DNA of 12,646 bases from Thiomargarita sp. Its GTDB lineage: Bacteria; Pseudomonadota; Gammaproteobacteria; Beggiatoales; Beggiatoaceae. Below, one piece after another: positions 1 through 6,963 of the stretch (positions are counted from its first letter, which is position 1; each line of letters opens with the position of its first letter). The stretch spans positions 1-12,646 of the forward strand of contig JAGLFE010000182.1 of assembly GCA_023144675.1 (NCBI GenBank), written 5' to 3'. The notes under the pieces are model-generated. The model was not told where the DNA came from and made no database searches. It saw only the letters and a program-made list of their open reading frames with translations. The position numbers were made by a program, and so were the translations under genes.

Positions 1-25
1 TTATTTGTGGAGTTTTAGTTGCCAT
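1..25 (-). CDS. possible 5' end of the next gene after trpG, cut by the window edge
   Basis: An ATG on the minus strand opens a frame (MATKTPQI) that runs off the left edge after eight codons. It lies 23 bases beyond the trpG stop, where trpD or trpC would be expected in many gammaproteobacteria. No ribosome binding site is visible before it and eight residues do not identify a family, so this may be chance. Confidence 0.25.
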
Positions 26-48
26 TATTTAATCATTCACTATAATTT

Positions 49-636
49 TTAAATTAATTTTATTTTTAAAAAATTTTTTAATAAAGCATGTCCATGTTTA
101 GTTAATATTGATTCAGGATGAAATTGTACTCCCATAATATTCATAGATTTATGTTTAATTCCCATGATGACATCATGTTGTTCCTTATCAGATCGAGTCC
201 AAGCGGTTACTTCCAAGCAAGTTGGTAAATGGTCTTTATCTATAACCAATGAATGGTAACGGGTTGCCTCAAAAGGATTATTTAAATTTGCAAATAAGTT
301 GGTATTATTATGATAAATAAGTGAAGTTTTCCCGTGCATAATTTTTTGAGCATGAACAATTTTTCCTCCAAACGCTTGTCCAATACATTGATGTCCTAAA
401 CAAACGCCTAATAACGGTATTTTACCTGCATAAGTTTTGATTACCTCCATAGAAATACCTGCTTGTTTTGGTGTACAAGGACCAGGTGAAATTACAATTT
501 GTTGCGGGGCTAATTGGCTAATTTCTTTACAACTGATTTTATCATTACGAAATACTTGCACTTCTGCACCTAATTCACCGAAATATTGAACTAAGTTATA
601 AGTAAAGGAATCATAATTATCTATCATTAATAACAT
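49..636 (-). CDS. trpG: anthranilate synthase component II (glutamine amidotransferase, TrpG/PabA family)
   Basis: This 195-residue class I glutamine amidotransferase releases ammonia from glutamine for TrpE, so that chorismate is converted to anthranilate in the first step of tryptophan synthesis (cytoplasmic). Visible motifs are the N-terminal IDNYDSFTYN (5-14), the oxyanion strand PGPCTP (51-56), the nucleophile elbow GVCLGHQ with Cys79, and the His173/Glu175 pair in QFHPES. Length is normal for a stand-alone TrpG. The start is supported by a GAGGAAAG ribosome binding site just upstream. It follows trpE by 15 bases, so the two are almost certainly co-transcribed. TrpG and PabA (folate synthesis) are often the same bifunctional protein; the adjacent trpE favours trpG here. 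Confidence 0.95.
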   Translation of the reverse strand: MLLMIDNYDSFTYNLVQYFGELGAEVQVFRNDKISCKEISQLAPQQIVISPGPCTPKQAGISMEVIKTYAGKIPLLGVCLGHQCIGQAFGGKIVHAQKIMHGKTSLIYHNNTNLFANLNNPFEATRYHSLVIDKDHLPTCLEVTAWTRSDKEQHDVIMGIKHKSMNIMGVQFHPESILTKHGHALLKNFLKIKLI

Positions 637-651
637 AATCTTTCCTCTAAT

Positions 652-2136
652 TTAATAGCTAAATTCAGTCGCTGCCTTCGCAACTGCCCTAAATATAGCC
701 CGTCCTTTATTCATAGTTTCATCCCATTCTTTACTAGGAATCGAATCAGCTACAATTCCTGCGCCCACCTGAATGTATAAAACATCGTCCTTGATAACAG
801 CAGTTCTAATCGCAATTGCCGTATCCATATTACCATGCCAAGTTAAATAGCCCACCGCCCCACCGTAAATACCGCGCTTAATTGGTTCCAATTCTTGAAT
901 AATTTCCATCGCCCGTATCTTAGGTGCGCCAGAAAGCGTGCCAGCGGGAAAGGTTGCTTTCAGTACATCCATTGCGTTAAGATTTGGTTTTAGCTGTCCA
1001 ATTACATTAGAAACAATGTGCATAACGTGAGAATAGCGTTCTATAATCATTTTGTCAGTTAATTTAACCGAACCAGTTTTTGCAATCCGTCCTACATCAT
1101 TACGTCCGAGGTCAATTAACATTAAATGCTCGGCTAATTCTTTTGGGTCAGCAAGTAACTCCTGTTCTAAAGCCATATCTTCTACTTCATTTTGACCCCG
1201 TGGACGTGTGCCAGCAATGGGTCGCACTGTAACTTCCTTCTCTTCCAAACGTACTAAAATTTCAGGCGAAGAACCAACAATATAAAAATCACCTAAGTCC
1301 AAATAGTATAAATAAGGCGATGGGTTAAGGGAACGCAATGCTCGATAAACATTTAAAGGTGGGATTTTACAAGCAATTTTAAGCCGTTGCGACAGCACCA
1401 CTTGCATAATATCGCCTTCCATAATATATTCTTTGGCACGTGTTACTGCTTCTTTATAATGTTCACAATCAAACCCCGATTCAAAACTATCTTCGGTTAC
1501 CTGCTCGTAATTAGTATGATGTTCGGTAATTAACGGGACTTTATTATTACGTAACATTTTAACTAATTTGTCTAAGCGGGTTTCGGCAAGTTCCAGCGCA
1601 TTTTGTTGCACAGGGTTGGCATGCACAATTAAGTATAATTTGCCTTTAAAATTATCAAATACAACCACTTCATCTGAAACCATGAGTAAAATATCAGGAG
1701 TTGCCAAGGGATCATCCAGTTCAATTTTACCAAGATGTGGTTCAATATATTGCACTGTATCGTAGCCAAAATAACCAACTAAGCCACCAGTAAAAATAGG
1801 CAAATCAGGTAATTTAGGTACTCTAAATCTTTGTAAAAATAAATGAATCCAATCTAAAGGTTGTTGGGTTTCAACTTTCTCAATCAATTCTCCATTTTCA
1901 GACACCGATACTTGATTTCCAACTACACGAATTACCTGTTTTGCTGGCAAACCAATCATGGAATAACGTCCCCACTTTTCCCCACCCTGAACTGATTCCA
2001 ATAAATAGGAATAGGCTCCTTTGGCTAGTTTTAAATAAGCACTTAATGGAGTATCTAAATCGGCTAATACTTCCCTTTGAATGGGAATGCGATTATAGCC
2101 TTGTGCAACTAATTGGTTAAATTTTTCAGGTAACAT
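652..2136 (-). CDS. trpE: anthranilate synthase component I
   Basis: This 494-residue chorismate-utilising enzyme makes anthranilate from chorismate with ammonia from TrpG. The N-terminal domain carries LLES (45-48), the serine-containing motif of the tryptophan feedback site. The C-terminal catalytic domain shows PIAGTRPRG (306-314), DLGRNDVGR (342-350), TFPAGTLSGAPK (395-406) and the GAGIVADS segment (458-465), all typical of TrpE. Length is full. The ribosome binding site is weak, since the bases before the ATG are mostly A and T. It starts 64 bases after hicB. The spacer holds no leader peptide with tandem Trp codons and no attenuator hairpin, so feedback inhibition may be the main control, with transcription from upstream or from a promoter inside hicB. 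PabB is the alternative but lacks this N-terminal pattern. Confidence 0.96.
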   Translation of the reverse strand: MLPEKFNQLVAQGYNRIPIQREVLADLDTPLSAYLKLAKGAYSYLLESVQGGEKWGRYSMIGLPAKQVIRVVGNQVSVSENGELIEKVETQQPLDWIHLFLQRFRVPKLPDLPIFTGGLVGYFGYDTVQYIEPHLGKIELDDPLATPDILLMVSDEVVVFDNFKGKLYLIVHANPVQQNALELAETRLDKLVKMLRNNKVPLITEHHTNYEQVTEDSFESGFDCEHYKEAVTRAKEYIMEGDIMQVVLSQRLKIACKIPPLNVYRALRSLNPSPYLYYLDLGDFYIVGSSPEILVRLEEKEVTVRPIAGTRPRGQNEVEDMALEQELLADPKELAEHLMLIDLGRNDVGRIAKTGSVKLTDKMIIERYSHVMHIVSNVIGQLKPNLNAMDVLKATFPAGTLSGAPKIRAMEIIQELEPIKRGIYGGAVGYLTWHGNMDTAIAIRTAVIKDDVLYIQVGAGIVADSIPSKEWDETMNKGRAIFRAVAKAATEFSY

Positions 2137-2200
2137 TATTATAATAATAGGTGTGAGTTTGAAATCTATTCGTGGAGGTTATGTATTAGTAATACAAGTT

Positions 2201-2536
2201 TCAATTAGTATGAATAACTTGTTTAAGCGTATCTGCTACCCATTGGTTAAGACTTTTACCAGCATGAATAGCAGCTTCGGCTATTTCACTGTGTAAGGAT
2301 GAATCTACCTTAACAACAAATTTACCAGAAAAGGGCTTATTTGGTTCTCTTCCTGATTTCTTGCAACTTTCAAGGTAGAAATCAACAGCCTCATAAAAAG
2401 CATTTTTTAACTCAGTGGCTGATTCGCCATGAAAACCAACTGTATCTCTAATTCCAATAATGTTTCCAAACAGAATGTTATCATCTGAATCAAATTCAAT
2501 TTTTGCGGTATAATTTTTGTAATTAAGTGTATTCAT
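2201..2536 (-). CDS. hicB: HicB-family antitoxin
   Basis: This 111-residue antitoxin should neutralise HicA and, through its C-terminal DNA-binding part, repress the hicAB promoter. Residues 5-60 form the HicB-like fold, with DTVGFHGESATELKNAF (31-47) as the recognisable core. Residues about 72-107 read as a ribbon-helix-helix segment (a strand around FVVKVDSSLH, then helices ending in SLNQWVADTL). Its ATG overlaps the hicA stop in an ATGA, which implies translational coupling. The toxin-first order is usual for hicAB. It lies directly before trpE, so read-through from the TA promoter could feed the tryptophan genes. Confidence 0.9.
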   Translation of the reverse strand: MNTLNYKNYTAKIEFDSDDNILFGNIIGIRDTVGFHGESATELKNAFYEAVDFYLESCKKSGREPNKPFSGKFVVKVDSSLHSEIAEAAIHAGKSLNQWVADTLKQVIHTN

Positions 2537-2787
2537 AGCATTATCCCAGCTCTGCTTAAAAAGTCTTTGGCATTTTGAACTTGATATCGTTTTGCCTCTT
2601 TTCCAGGATGCGGTCTATGAAAATCGCCTTTTTCATTATTAATGACAAAAGAAACTCGAGATCCGTTTCCCTCTATAATTTCGGCGTTTAAAGCCACAAA
2701 TAATGCTTCGATCTTTCGCCATTCCATATTTCCTGGTATTGGATATGAAAAAATGGTTTCCAAGGTTTTTTTATGTTTATTATTCAT
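2533..2787 (-). CDS. hicA: HicA-family mRNA interferase toxin
   Basis: This 84-residue toxin is predicted to cleave mRNA through a small double-stranded-RNA-binding-like fold. It has the typical opening KHKKTLETIF (4-13), EWRKIEALFVAL (22-33), GSR (42-44) and the family motif HRPHP (57-61), which contains the likely catalytic histidine. Length is normal, so the toxin looks intact. The ribosome binding site is poor (AGAAG close to the ATG). The start codon overlaps the stop of a decayed toxin-like frame upstream by the bases ATGA, suggesting that recombination placed hicA directly on that junction. It is coupled to hicB by a 4-base overlap. Confidence 0.9.
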   Translation of the reverse strand: MNNKHKKTLETIFSYPIPGNMEWRKIEALFVALNAEIIEGNGSRVSFVINNEKGDFHRPHPGKEAKRYQVQNAKDFLSRAGIML

Positions 2788-3067
2788 ACTTCTTCATTTA
2801 CAACTATAAAAATTACTCGGTATTTTATATCAATAAGAAATGAAAAAACTTTCAAATGTTTGGGTTCGATAATTTCAAAATTTAGGGAAGAATGGTATAT
2901 CTCCTGTTCAAAAAGTTTTTTTTGCTTTATAAAATATTTTTTCAAGTTGATGTTTTTTTAGATAATTATTTATCTCTTTTTTAAAAAGTTTTGTCTTTAG
3001 CCTTATATACTGAGAAAGTTTCAAATTCTGCTATTACTTCATTTAATGGTAAATCTTTATTGTATTT
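2784..3067 (-). pseudogene. decayed RelE/HigB-like toxin gene
   Basis: Several frames must be joined to read a toxin-like protein on the minus strand. One frame gives KEINNYLKKHQLEKIFYKAK. It continues, after removing one A from the A8 tract complementary to 2916-2923, as LFEQEIYHSSLNFEII, and ends with KYRVIFIVVNEEV and a stop at 2784. The order of a basic helix, a Phe/Tyr-rich HPSL-like turn and a KYRVIF strand resembles the centre of RelE/HigB/ParE toxins. The normal C-terminal strand is missing, cut at the hicA start. Further upstream a frame ending in VYKAKDKTF would join if one T were removed from a T5 run. No start codon or intact antitoxin is visible. Family assignment is by pattern only. 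Confidence 0.5.
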
Positions 3068-3140
3068 TTAATGTATATGATTTTTTTATAATATTCAATT
3101 ACTTAGCATAGCTAAATTTTGGAACAATGACAGATCAGAA

Positions 3141-3572
3141 CTATATATGTTTAATCTTAATATTAATTCTCTTTTGCGCAATATATTCCGCTAATAGTCT
3201 TCTATGGCACTGTTTTGCCGTTGGTTCGGAACACAAAAAAACAGAATCCCTAAAGATATTCCAATCTATTTTTTCAATTATATTTCTTTGGATAAGAATT
3301 TTACTATATTCAATTTCGTACTCTTGCCAAGAAATTAACTTATTTTTATATCCATTTAGTAAATTTTTTGATGGCGCAAAGTCAGGTCGATATAAATATT
3401 CAATATCATGAATTTTTAGAAAATATGGAAAGTGTTTTACATTAGTAAATCCAGCTAGCTGAGATTTATTATTTAGTCTAATATCAATCAAGCGAATAAC
3501 CTCGTTAGATTTTAGAACTTTGAAAAATTCTTCTGCACTTTTTTGAGAAAAACCAATTGTATATAAATTCAT
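3141..3572 (-). CDS. DUF488 family protein (short form)
   Basis: A 143-residue DUF488 protein of unknown function. It opens with NLYTIGFSQKSAEEFFKVL, has the DIRLNN segment (30-35), and near the end the family signature CSEPTAKQCHRR, with two cysteines and a His-Arg pair that could form a metal- or substrate-binding site. Length and ending (IKHI) match the short DUF488 form, so it appears intact. Its ATG overlaps the stop of the preceding DUF488 gene by 4 bases, so the two are coupled. The proteins are paralogous in fold but diverged, which suggests distinct partners rather than recent duplication. The biochemical role is not established. Confidence 0.8.
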   Translation of the reverse strand: MNLYTIGFSQKSAEEFFKVLKSNEVIRLIDIRLNNKSQLAGFTNVKHFPYFLKIHDIEYLYRPDFAPSKNLLNGYKNKLISWQEYEIEYSKILIQRNIIEKIDWNIFRDSVFLCSEPTAKQCHRRLLAEYIAQKRINIKIKHI

Positions 3573-4219
3573 GCCATTCTCTTTTTTGCTTCGATAGGAT
3601 TGTATCCAACTAACCTATTAAGTTTTATATAAAGAATATTTTCATCAATATTATCAATGTTAAATAATGTGTTTTGCATAAAATGTAATTTTATAATTTT
3701 GCCAATATCCATTGATATTCTGTGATGTTTTTTATAATAAAGAAGCAACTTGTTTTCTAATAACTTATGCTCAAAAATATCTTTGCCGACTATATGATTA
3801 ACTAGATATCCACGTTTATGTAAATAATTTGCAACCAATGAAAATCTATGGCATTCAATAGGATTTTTCTCAGAACACATTAATGCAATTTTATAATTTT
3901 TTTTTATTCCTGACTCAACTCTATCAATACCCTCTTGAAATCTTTTTGTAGTTACCACCTTTGAAAAATCAACTTTACCCTCTTCAAACAATAATTCTTT
4001 TTCTTCGTATCTTGCTCCTAAATTATTCCCCATTGGAATATAAATGATATTCTTTTTTTTAAGAAAAATTGATAGTTGTTCTTGGTTGAATTGTCCTACA
4101 AAACGGCTATAAGGAACACTGCGTACATCTACGATTGTATCTATTTGATAGCACTCTAAATACTCAATAAATCTTTCAATAGTATCCGTTGAATGTCCTA
4201 TAGTAAATATTTGATTCAT
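3569..4219 (-). CDS. DUF488 family protein (long form)
   Basis: A 216-residue DUF488 protein of unknown function. The N-terminus FTIGHSTDTIERFIEYL and the DVRSVPYSRF segment (31-40) are typical of the long form. The signature MCSEKNPIECHR (about 114-125) supplies two cysteines plus His-Arg. The C-terminal 60 residues after HHRIS are lysine- and isoleucine-rich and I do not recognise them. It starts 12 bases after the stop of the broken dual-OB-like gene, with a purine-rich GAGAGAAA before its ATG. The three genes form a compact unit. DUF488 genes are often found in accessory regions, so a defence or nucleic-acid-related role is possible, but this is inference. Confidence 0.82.
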   Translation of the reverse strand: MNQIFTIGHSTDTIERFIEYLECYQIDTIVDVRSVPYSRFVGQFNQEQLSIFLKKKNIIYIPMGNNLGARYEEKELLFEEGKVDFSKVVTTKRFQEGIDRVESGIKKNYKIALMCSEKNPIECHRFSLVANYLHKRGYLVNHIVGKDIFEHKLLENKLLLYYKKHHRISMDIGKIIKLHFMQNTLFNIDNIDENILYIKLNRLVGYNPIEAKKRMA

Positions 4220-4231
4220 GCAGTTTCTCTC

Positions 4232-4904
4232 TTATATTATTTCTATTATGGATGCCAAAAATTTATAACAATAACCTTTATACGGTAATCCAACACTTAC
4301 ACACAGGTATATTTTTTCAATAGGCAGAGTAAAACAGCTATTTTCCTTTGATAAGTATTTTCTTTCAACCACTGGGTCAGTTACAGGAAAAATATATGTT
4401 ATGCCATTATATTCAAATTTAGCACGAACTTTACGCTTTGTATTACTAAATTCTTTACCTTCTATTCGAACAATAATTTTCAAAGATTTGGGTCTAATAA
4501 AATATAAAGATTCATTATAATTACTGCACATCTCTTCAAATATTCTATCATTTGTCCCTTGATAGCTTGAAAATCCAGTACCCCATAAATTTTTAGGTGA
4601 ATCTAATAAATCGTTTAAACTACCTTCAAAATTACCTGTTTTCACCCAGTAACAATGATCATCTATTAAATAATTTTCATTTTGGTGCATTATAGGTTTA
4701 TGTTTTTTTTACTGGAATTTTGATAATATCAAGAAGTTTGGGCATTTGACCATTTTCATAACGCCGTTCTTCTTCTGAAATTTCTTCACTCTTGCGAATA
4801 CTTACAGGTCGTATCCATTTATTTTCTTCAGCTATTTTTCCAACAATGCATCTGCCCGATGTTTTTCTAGAATTAGCAAGACATACGATTTTTATTGATT
4901 TCAT
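4232..4904 (-). pseudogene. dual-OB-domain-like protein, frameshifted at an A8 tract
   Basis: Two adjacent minus-strand frames are halves of one protein. The first (68 codons) begins MKSIKIVCLANSRKTSGRC and ends IPVKKT. The second (152 codons, 4232-4690) begins MHQNENYLIDDHCYW and runs through RKVRAKFEYNG, DPVVERKYL and YLCVSVGLPYKGYCYKF. Removing one A from the 8-base A tract (T run at 4703-4710 on the plus strand) joins them as IPVKKHKPIMHQNEN, giving 223 residues. From memory this resembles proteins annotated as dual OB domain-containing, a nucleic-acid-binding type of fold. The break may be a real mutation, a slippage-controlled switch or a homopolymer sequencing error. It heads the unit with the two DUF488 genes. 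Confidence 0.72.
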
Positions 4905-4950
4905 ATTTTTTAAAACATAACAAGTTTAATTTATTTAAAACAGCTTGCAT
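4873..4950 (-). CDS. possible 25-codon leader ORF overlapping the dual-OB-like start
   Basis: An ATG at 4950 follows the strongest ribosome binding site in the area (AGGAGTGGAGG, complementary to 4955-4965). It encodes MQAVLNKLNLLCFKKYEINK and five more residues. It stops about 30 bases inside the dual-OB-like gene, whose own ATG at 4904 has no visible ribosome binding site. The layout fits translation of the downstream gene by coupling or re-initiation. The peptide is not recognised and may not be functional in itself. Confidence 0.35.
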   Translation of the reverse strand: MQAVLNKLNLLCFKKYEINKNRMSC

Positions 4951-4972
4951 TAAACCTCCACTCCTAATTAAT

Positions 4973-5138
4973 AATACTTCAGACCGTTTTAAATTTAAAA
5001 AAAGGTAGTTATAAAAGCTTAATTTTACTAATTTCAATTAAATTTAGCATTTTATCTAAGTTACATTTAATTATGATGCCGCAAAATAAGGCTTTTATCA
5101 TACTTGGATTTATACTCAAAAAAACGGTCCGAAGTATT
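4973..5138. repeat. 166-bp element bounded by 18-bp inverted repeats (MITE-like)
   Basis: AATACTTCAGACCGTTTT (4973-4990) and AAAACGGTCCGAAGTATT (5121-5138) are inverted copies with one mismatch. They bound 130 bp of AT-rich DNA without a coding frame. Size and architecture fit a miniature inverted-repeat element or an insertion-sequence remnant. It lies just after the gph stop and marks the edge of the accessory insertion. No convincing target-site duplication flanks it. Confidence 0.6.
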
Positions 5139-5143
5139 GTATA

Positions 5144-5815
5144 TCACGACTTCAAAATTGAGGATAACTCACTTAATGAATCAACCACTACATCAGGTTT
5201 AGCAGTACGAATATCAACTCCATGATTATAGCCATAACTCACACAGATAATATCAAATTCCGCCGCCCGTGCTGCTTTAACATCACTAATTGAATCACCT
5301 AACATTAGAGCATTATTTGGAGTAACATTGAAAGACTTAGCTGCATGAAGCAAAGGCATAGGATCAGGCTTTTTCTTAGCTAAGGTATCGCCACTAATTA
5401 CTAATTGAAAATAGTCGTATAAATTAGTTAATTTTAACAATGGAATAGTAAACTGTTCTGCTTTATTAGTAATACAAACTAATTTATAATTTTGCGACTT
5501 TAACCAATCTAAACCTTCAATCACGCCTGGATAAGGTTTACTATGTTTACCATTGACTTCATCATAAAGCGAATTAAACTTAGGTAACGCAGTTTCAAAC
5601 AAGCTTGCTTCTGGTTCTCCATCTAAGTTATCAATTAAAGCTCTTTTAACTAACCGATCAACACCATTTCCTACCCAATGGCGAACTTTATCTTCACCAC
5701 GTTCTGGCATATCAAGCTGCTTCATCATAGCATCTGTTGCATAGGTCAAATCAGGTACGCTATCAATCAAAGTGCCGTCTAAATCAATTAAAATAAGCTC
5801 TGGCTTTAAATTCAT
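5144..5815 (-). CDS. gph: phosphoglycolate phosphatase (HAD superfamily)
   Basis: This 223-residue HAD hydrolase should dephosphorylate 2-phosphoglycolate, which arises from DNA repair and, in autotrophs, from RuBisCO oxygenation. Motif I is DLDGT with Asp11 (nucleophile) and Asp13. The cap domain spans roughly 20-90. Motif II is TNK (116-118), motif III the lysine of KKKPDP (147-152), and motif IV GDSISD (173-178). Length is normal for Gph. It begins 6 bases after the rpe stop with a TAAGG ribosome binding site inside the rpe end, so rpe and gph are one transcript. Gene order rpe-gph is a common gammaproteobacterial arrangement and supports this name over other HAD phosphatases. Confidence 0.92.
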   Translation of the reverse strand: MNLKPELILIDLDGTLIDSVPDLTYATDAMMKQLDMPERGEDKVRHWVGNGVDRLVKRALIDNLDGEPEASLFETALPKFNSLYDEVNGKHSKPYPGVIEGLDWLKSQNYKLVCITNKAEQFTIPLLKLTNLYDYFQLVISGDTLAKKKPDPMPLLHAAKSFNVTPNNALMLGDSISDVKAARAAEFDIICVSYGYNHGVDIRTAKPDVVVDSLSELSSILKS

Positions 5816-5821
5816 GATAAA

Positions 5822-6490
5822 TTATACCTTAGCTAGTTCAGAACGCATAGCGTCAATGGTTGCTTTATAATCAGCAGTATTGAAAATGGCTGAACCAGCG
5901 ACAAACATATCTGCACCAGCTTCGGCAATTTCACGAATATTATCAATTTTAACACCGCCATCTACTTCTAAACGGATTTTACGCCCACTTTTATCAATAA
6001 TTTTACGAGCTTCACGTAATTTATCCAACGTTGAAGGAATAAAGGATTGACCACCAAAGCCTGGATTAACCGACATCAATAATACCATATCAATTTTATC
6101 AATCACATAATTTAAGTAGTCTAAAGAGGTTGCTGGGTTGAAAACTAAACCTGATTTACAGCCGCCTTCACGAATTAATTGTAAAGAACGATCAATATGT
6201 TCGCTGGCTTCAGGATGAAAGGTAATATAGCTTGCACCAGCTTTGATAAAATCACCAATAATACGATCAACAGGTTTAACCATCAAATGAACATCAATCG
6301 GGGCGGTAATTCCATGTTTGCGTAGAGCTTCACAAATTAATGGACCAATTGTTAAATTAGGTACATAATGATTATCCATAACATCAAAATGAACCACATC
6401 GGCTCCATCAGCTAAGACATTAGAAACTTCTTCGCCTAATTTGGCAAAATCAGCTGATAAAATAGAAGGTGCAATAAAATAGTCAGGCAT
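5822..6490 (-). CDS. rpe: ribulose-phosphate 3-epimerase
   Basis: This 222-residue TIM-barrel enzyme interconverts ribulose 5-phosphate and xylulose 5-phosphate in the pentose phosphate pathway (and the Calvin cycle where present). It shows the N-terminal IAPSILSADF (6-15), HFDVMDNHYVPNLTIGP (34-50), HLM (68-70), VNPGFGGQ (141-148) and EVDGGV (175-180). The expected metal ligands are His34, Asp36, His68 and Asp177. Length is typical and nothing is missing. The start is fixed by a strong AAGGAG ribosome binding site. It is the first gene of the leftward unit and has a good sigma-70-type promoter upstream. Confidence 0.96.
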   Translation of the reverse strand: MPDYFIAPSILSADFAKLGEEVSNVLADGADVVHFDVMDNHYVPNLTIGPLICEALRKHGITAPIDVHLMVKPVDRIIGDFIKAGASYITFHPEASEHIDRSLQLIREGGCKSGLVFNPATSLDYLNYVIDKIDMVLLMSVNPGFGGQSFIPSTLDKLREARKIIDKSGRKIRLEVDGGVKIDNIREIAEAGADMFVAGSAIFNTADYKATIDAMRSELAKV

Positions 6491-6543
6491 TTTTACTCCT
6501 TAAAATAGATATTTATAAAGTTGGTTGGATATCTGAAAAATAT

Positions 6544-6572
6544 ATTATAATATTAATTTAATTGTAAATCAA
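6544..6572 (-). promoter_or_regulatory. sigma-70-type promoter of rpe-gph
   Basis: On the minus strand a TTGATT -35 box (6567-6572) is followed after 17 bases by a perfect TATAAT -10 box (6544-6549). The predicted start of transcription is near 6537, about 45 bases before the rpe ATG. Confidence 0.65.
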
Positions 6573-6886
6573 TAAGTTATCTTTATTTTTTGGTAAATAA
6601 TAATTTTGAATAACTCCATAATTATTATAAATTCGAGATACTTATTAAATATAATTGGCAATATTAATACGTTCCTAAAATTAATTATACTACATAATAG
6701 TATTTTTATTAATTAGATTTAGTTTAATTTAGTTTTTATCGTCTTGTTAATAGCATTCAATATTTTTTAGTTGCAATCATACTGGTGAAGAGAATTATTC
6801 TAATTATATAAATTTTTACTTATTTGCTAAAAAATAATTATTTTAACTATAGTAAAATAAGTACAAAATAATTATAAATAAAAAAT

Positions 6887-6914
6887 TTGTTCAATTATCT
6901 TATTCTGCTATATT
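6887..6914 (+). promoter_or_regulatory. candidate promoter for the permease genes
   Basis: TTGTTC (6887-6892) and TATATT (6909-6914) are separated by 16 bases and lie about 50 bases before the chosen permease start. The match is moderate and the surrounding DNA is so AT-rich that chance is possible. Confidence 0.35.
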
Positions 6915-6963
6915 AACAAAAGTATTGTTGATTCAGCATCTAATTAATGATATTCTAAATATT

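Larger units (their letters stand above)
6491..6963. other. AT-rich divergent intergenic region between rpe and the permease genes
   Basis: This 473-bp spacer is extremely AT-rich. It contains the leftward rpe promoter near its left end and a candidate rightward promoter near its right end. I see no coding frame, RNA gene or clear repeat between them, only short TTAGTTTAATTTAGTTT-type repetition around 6718-6737. Confidence 0.6.

Noticed and set aside
1568..1765. plus-strand open frame inside trpE
   Set aside because: Antisense shadow of a well-conserved gene; serine-rich low-complexity translation with no ribosome binding site.
2137..2200. possible trp attenuator before trpE
   Set aside because: The 64-bp spacer has no leader peptide with tandem Trp codons and no terminator hairpin.
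2773..2961. plus-strand open frame of 62 codons (MFIIHTSSF...)
   Set aside because: It is antisense to hicA's start and the toxin fossil, is rich in Phe/Ile as expected from AT-rich antisense DNA, and resembles no family.
3127..3411. plus-strand open frame of 94 codons with a hydrophobic start
   Set aside because: It lies entirely antisense to the short DUF488 gene, which has a clear family signature. The apparent membrane segment is an effect of AT-rich sequence.
6925..6963. TTG start adding 13 residues to the first permease
   Set aside because: The added residues are atypical, and family members begin like the protein read from the ATG at 6964.
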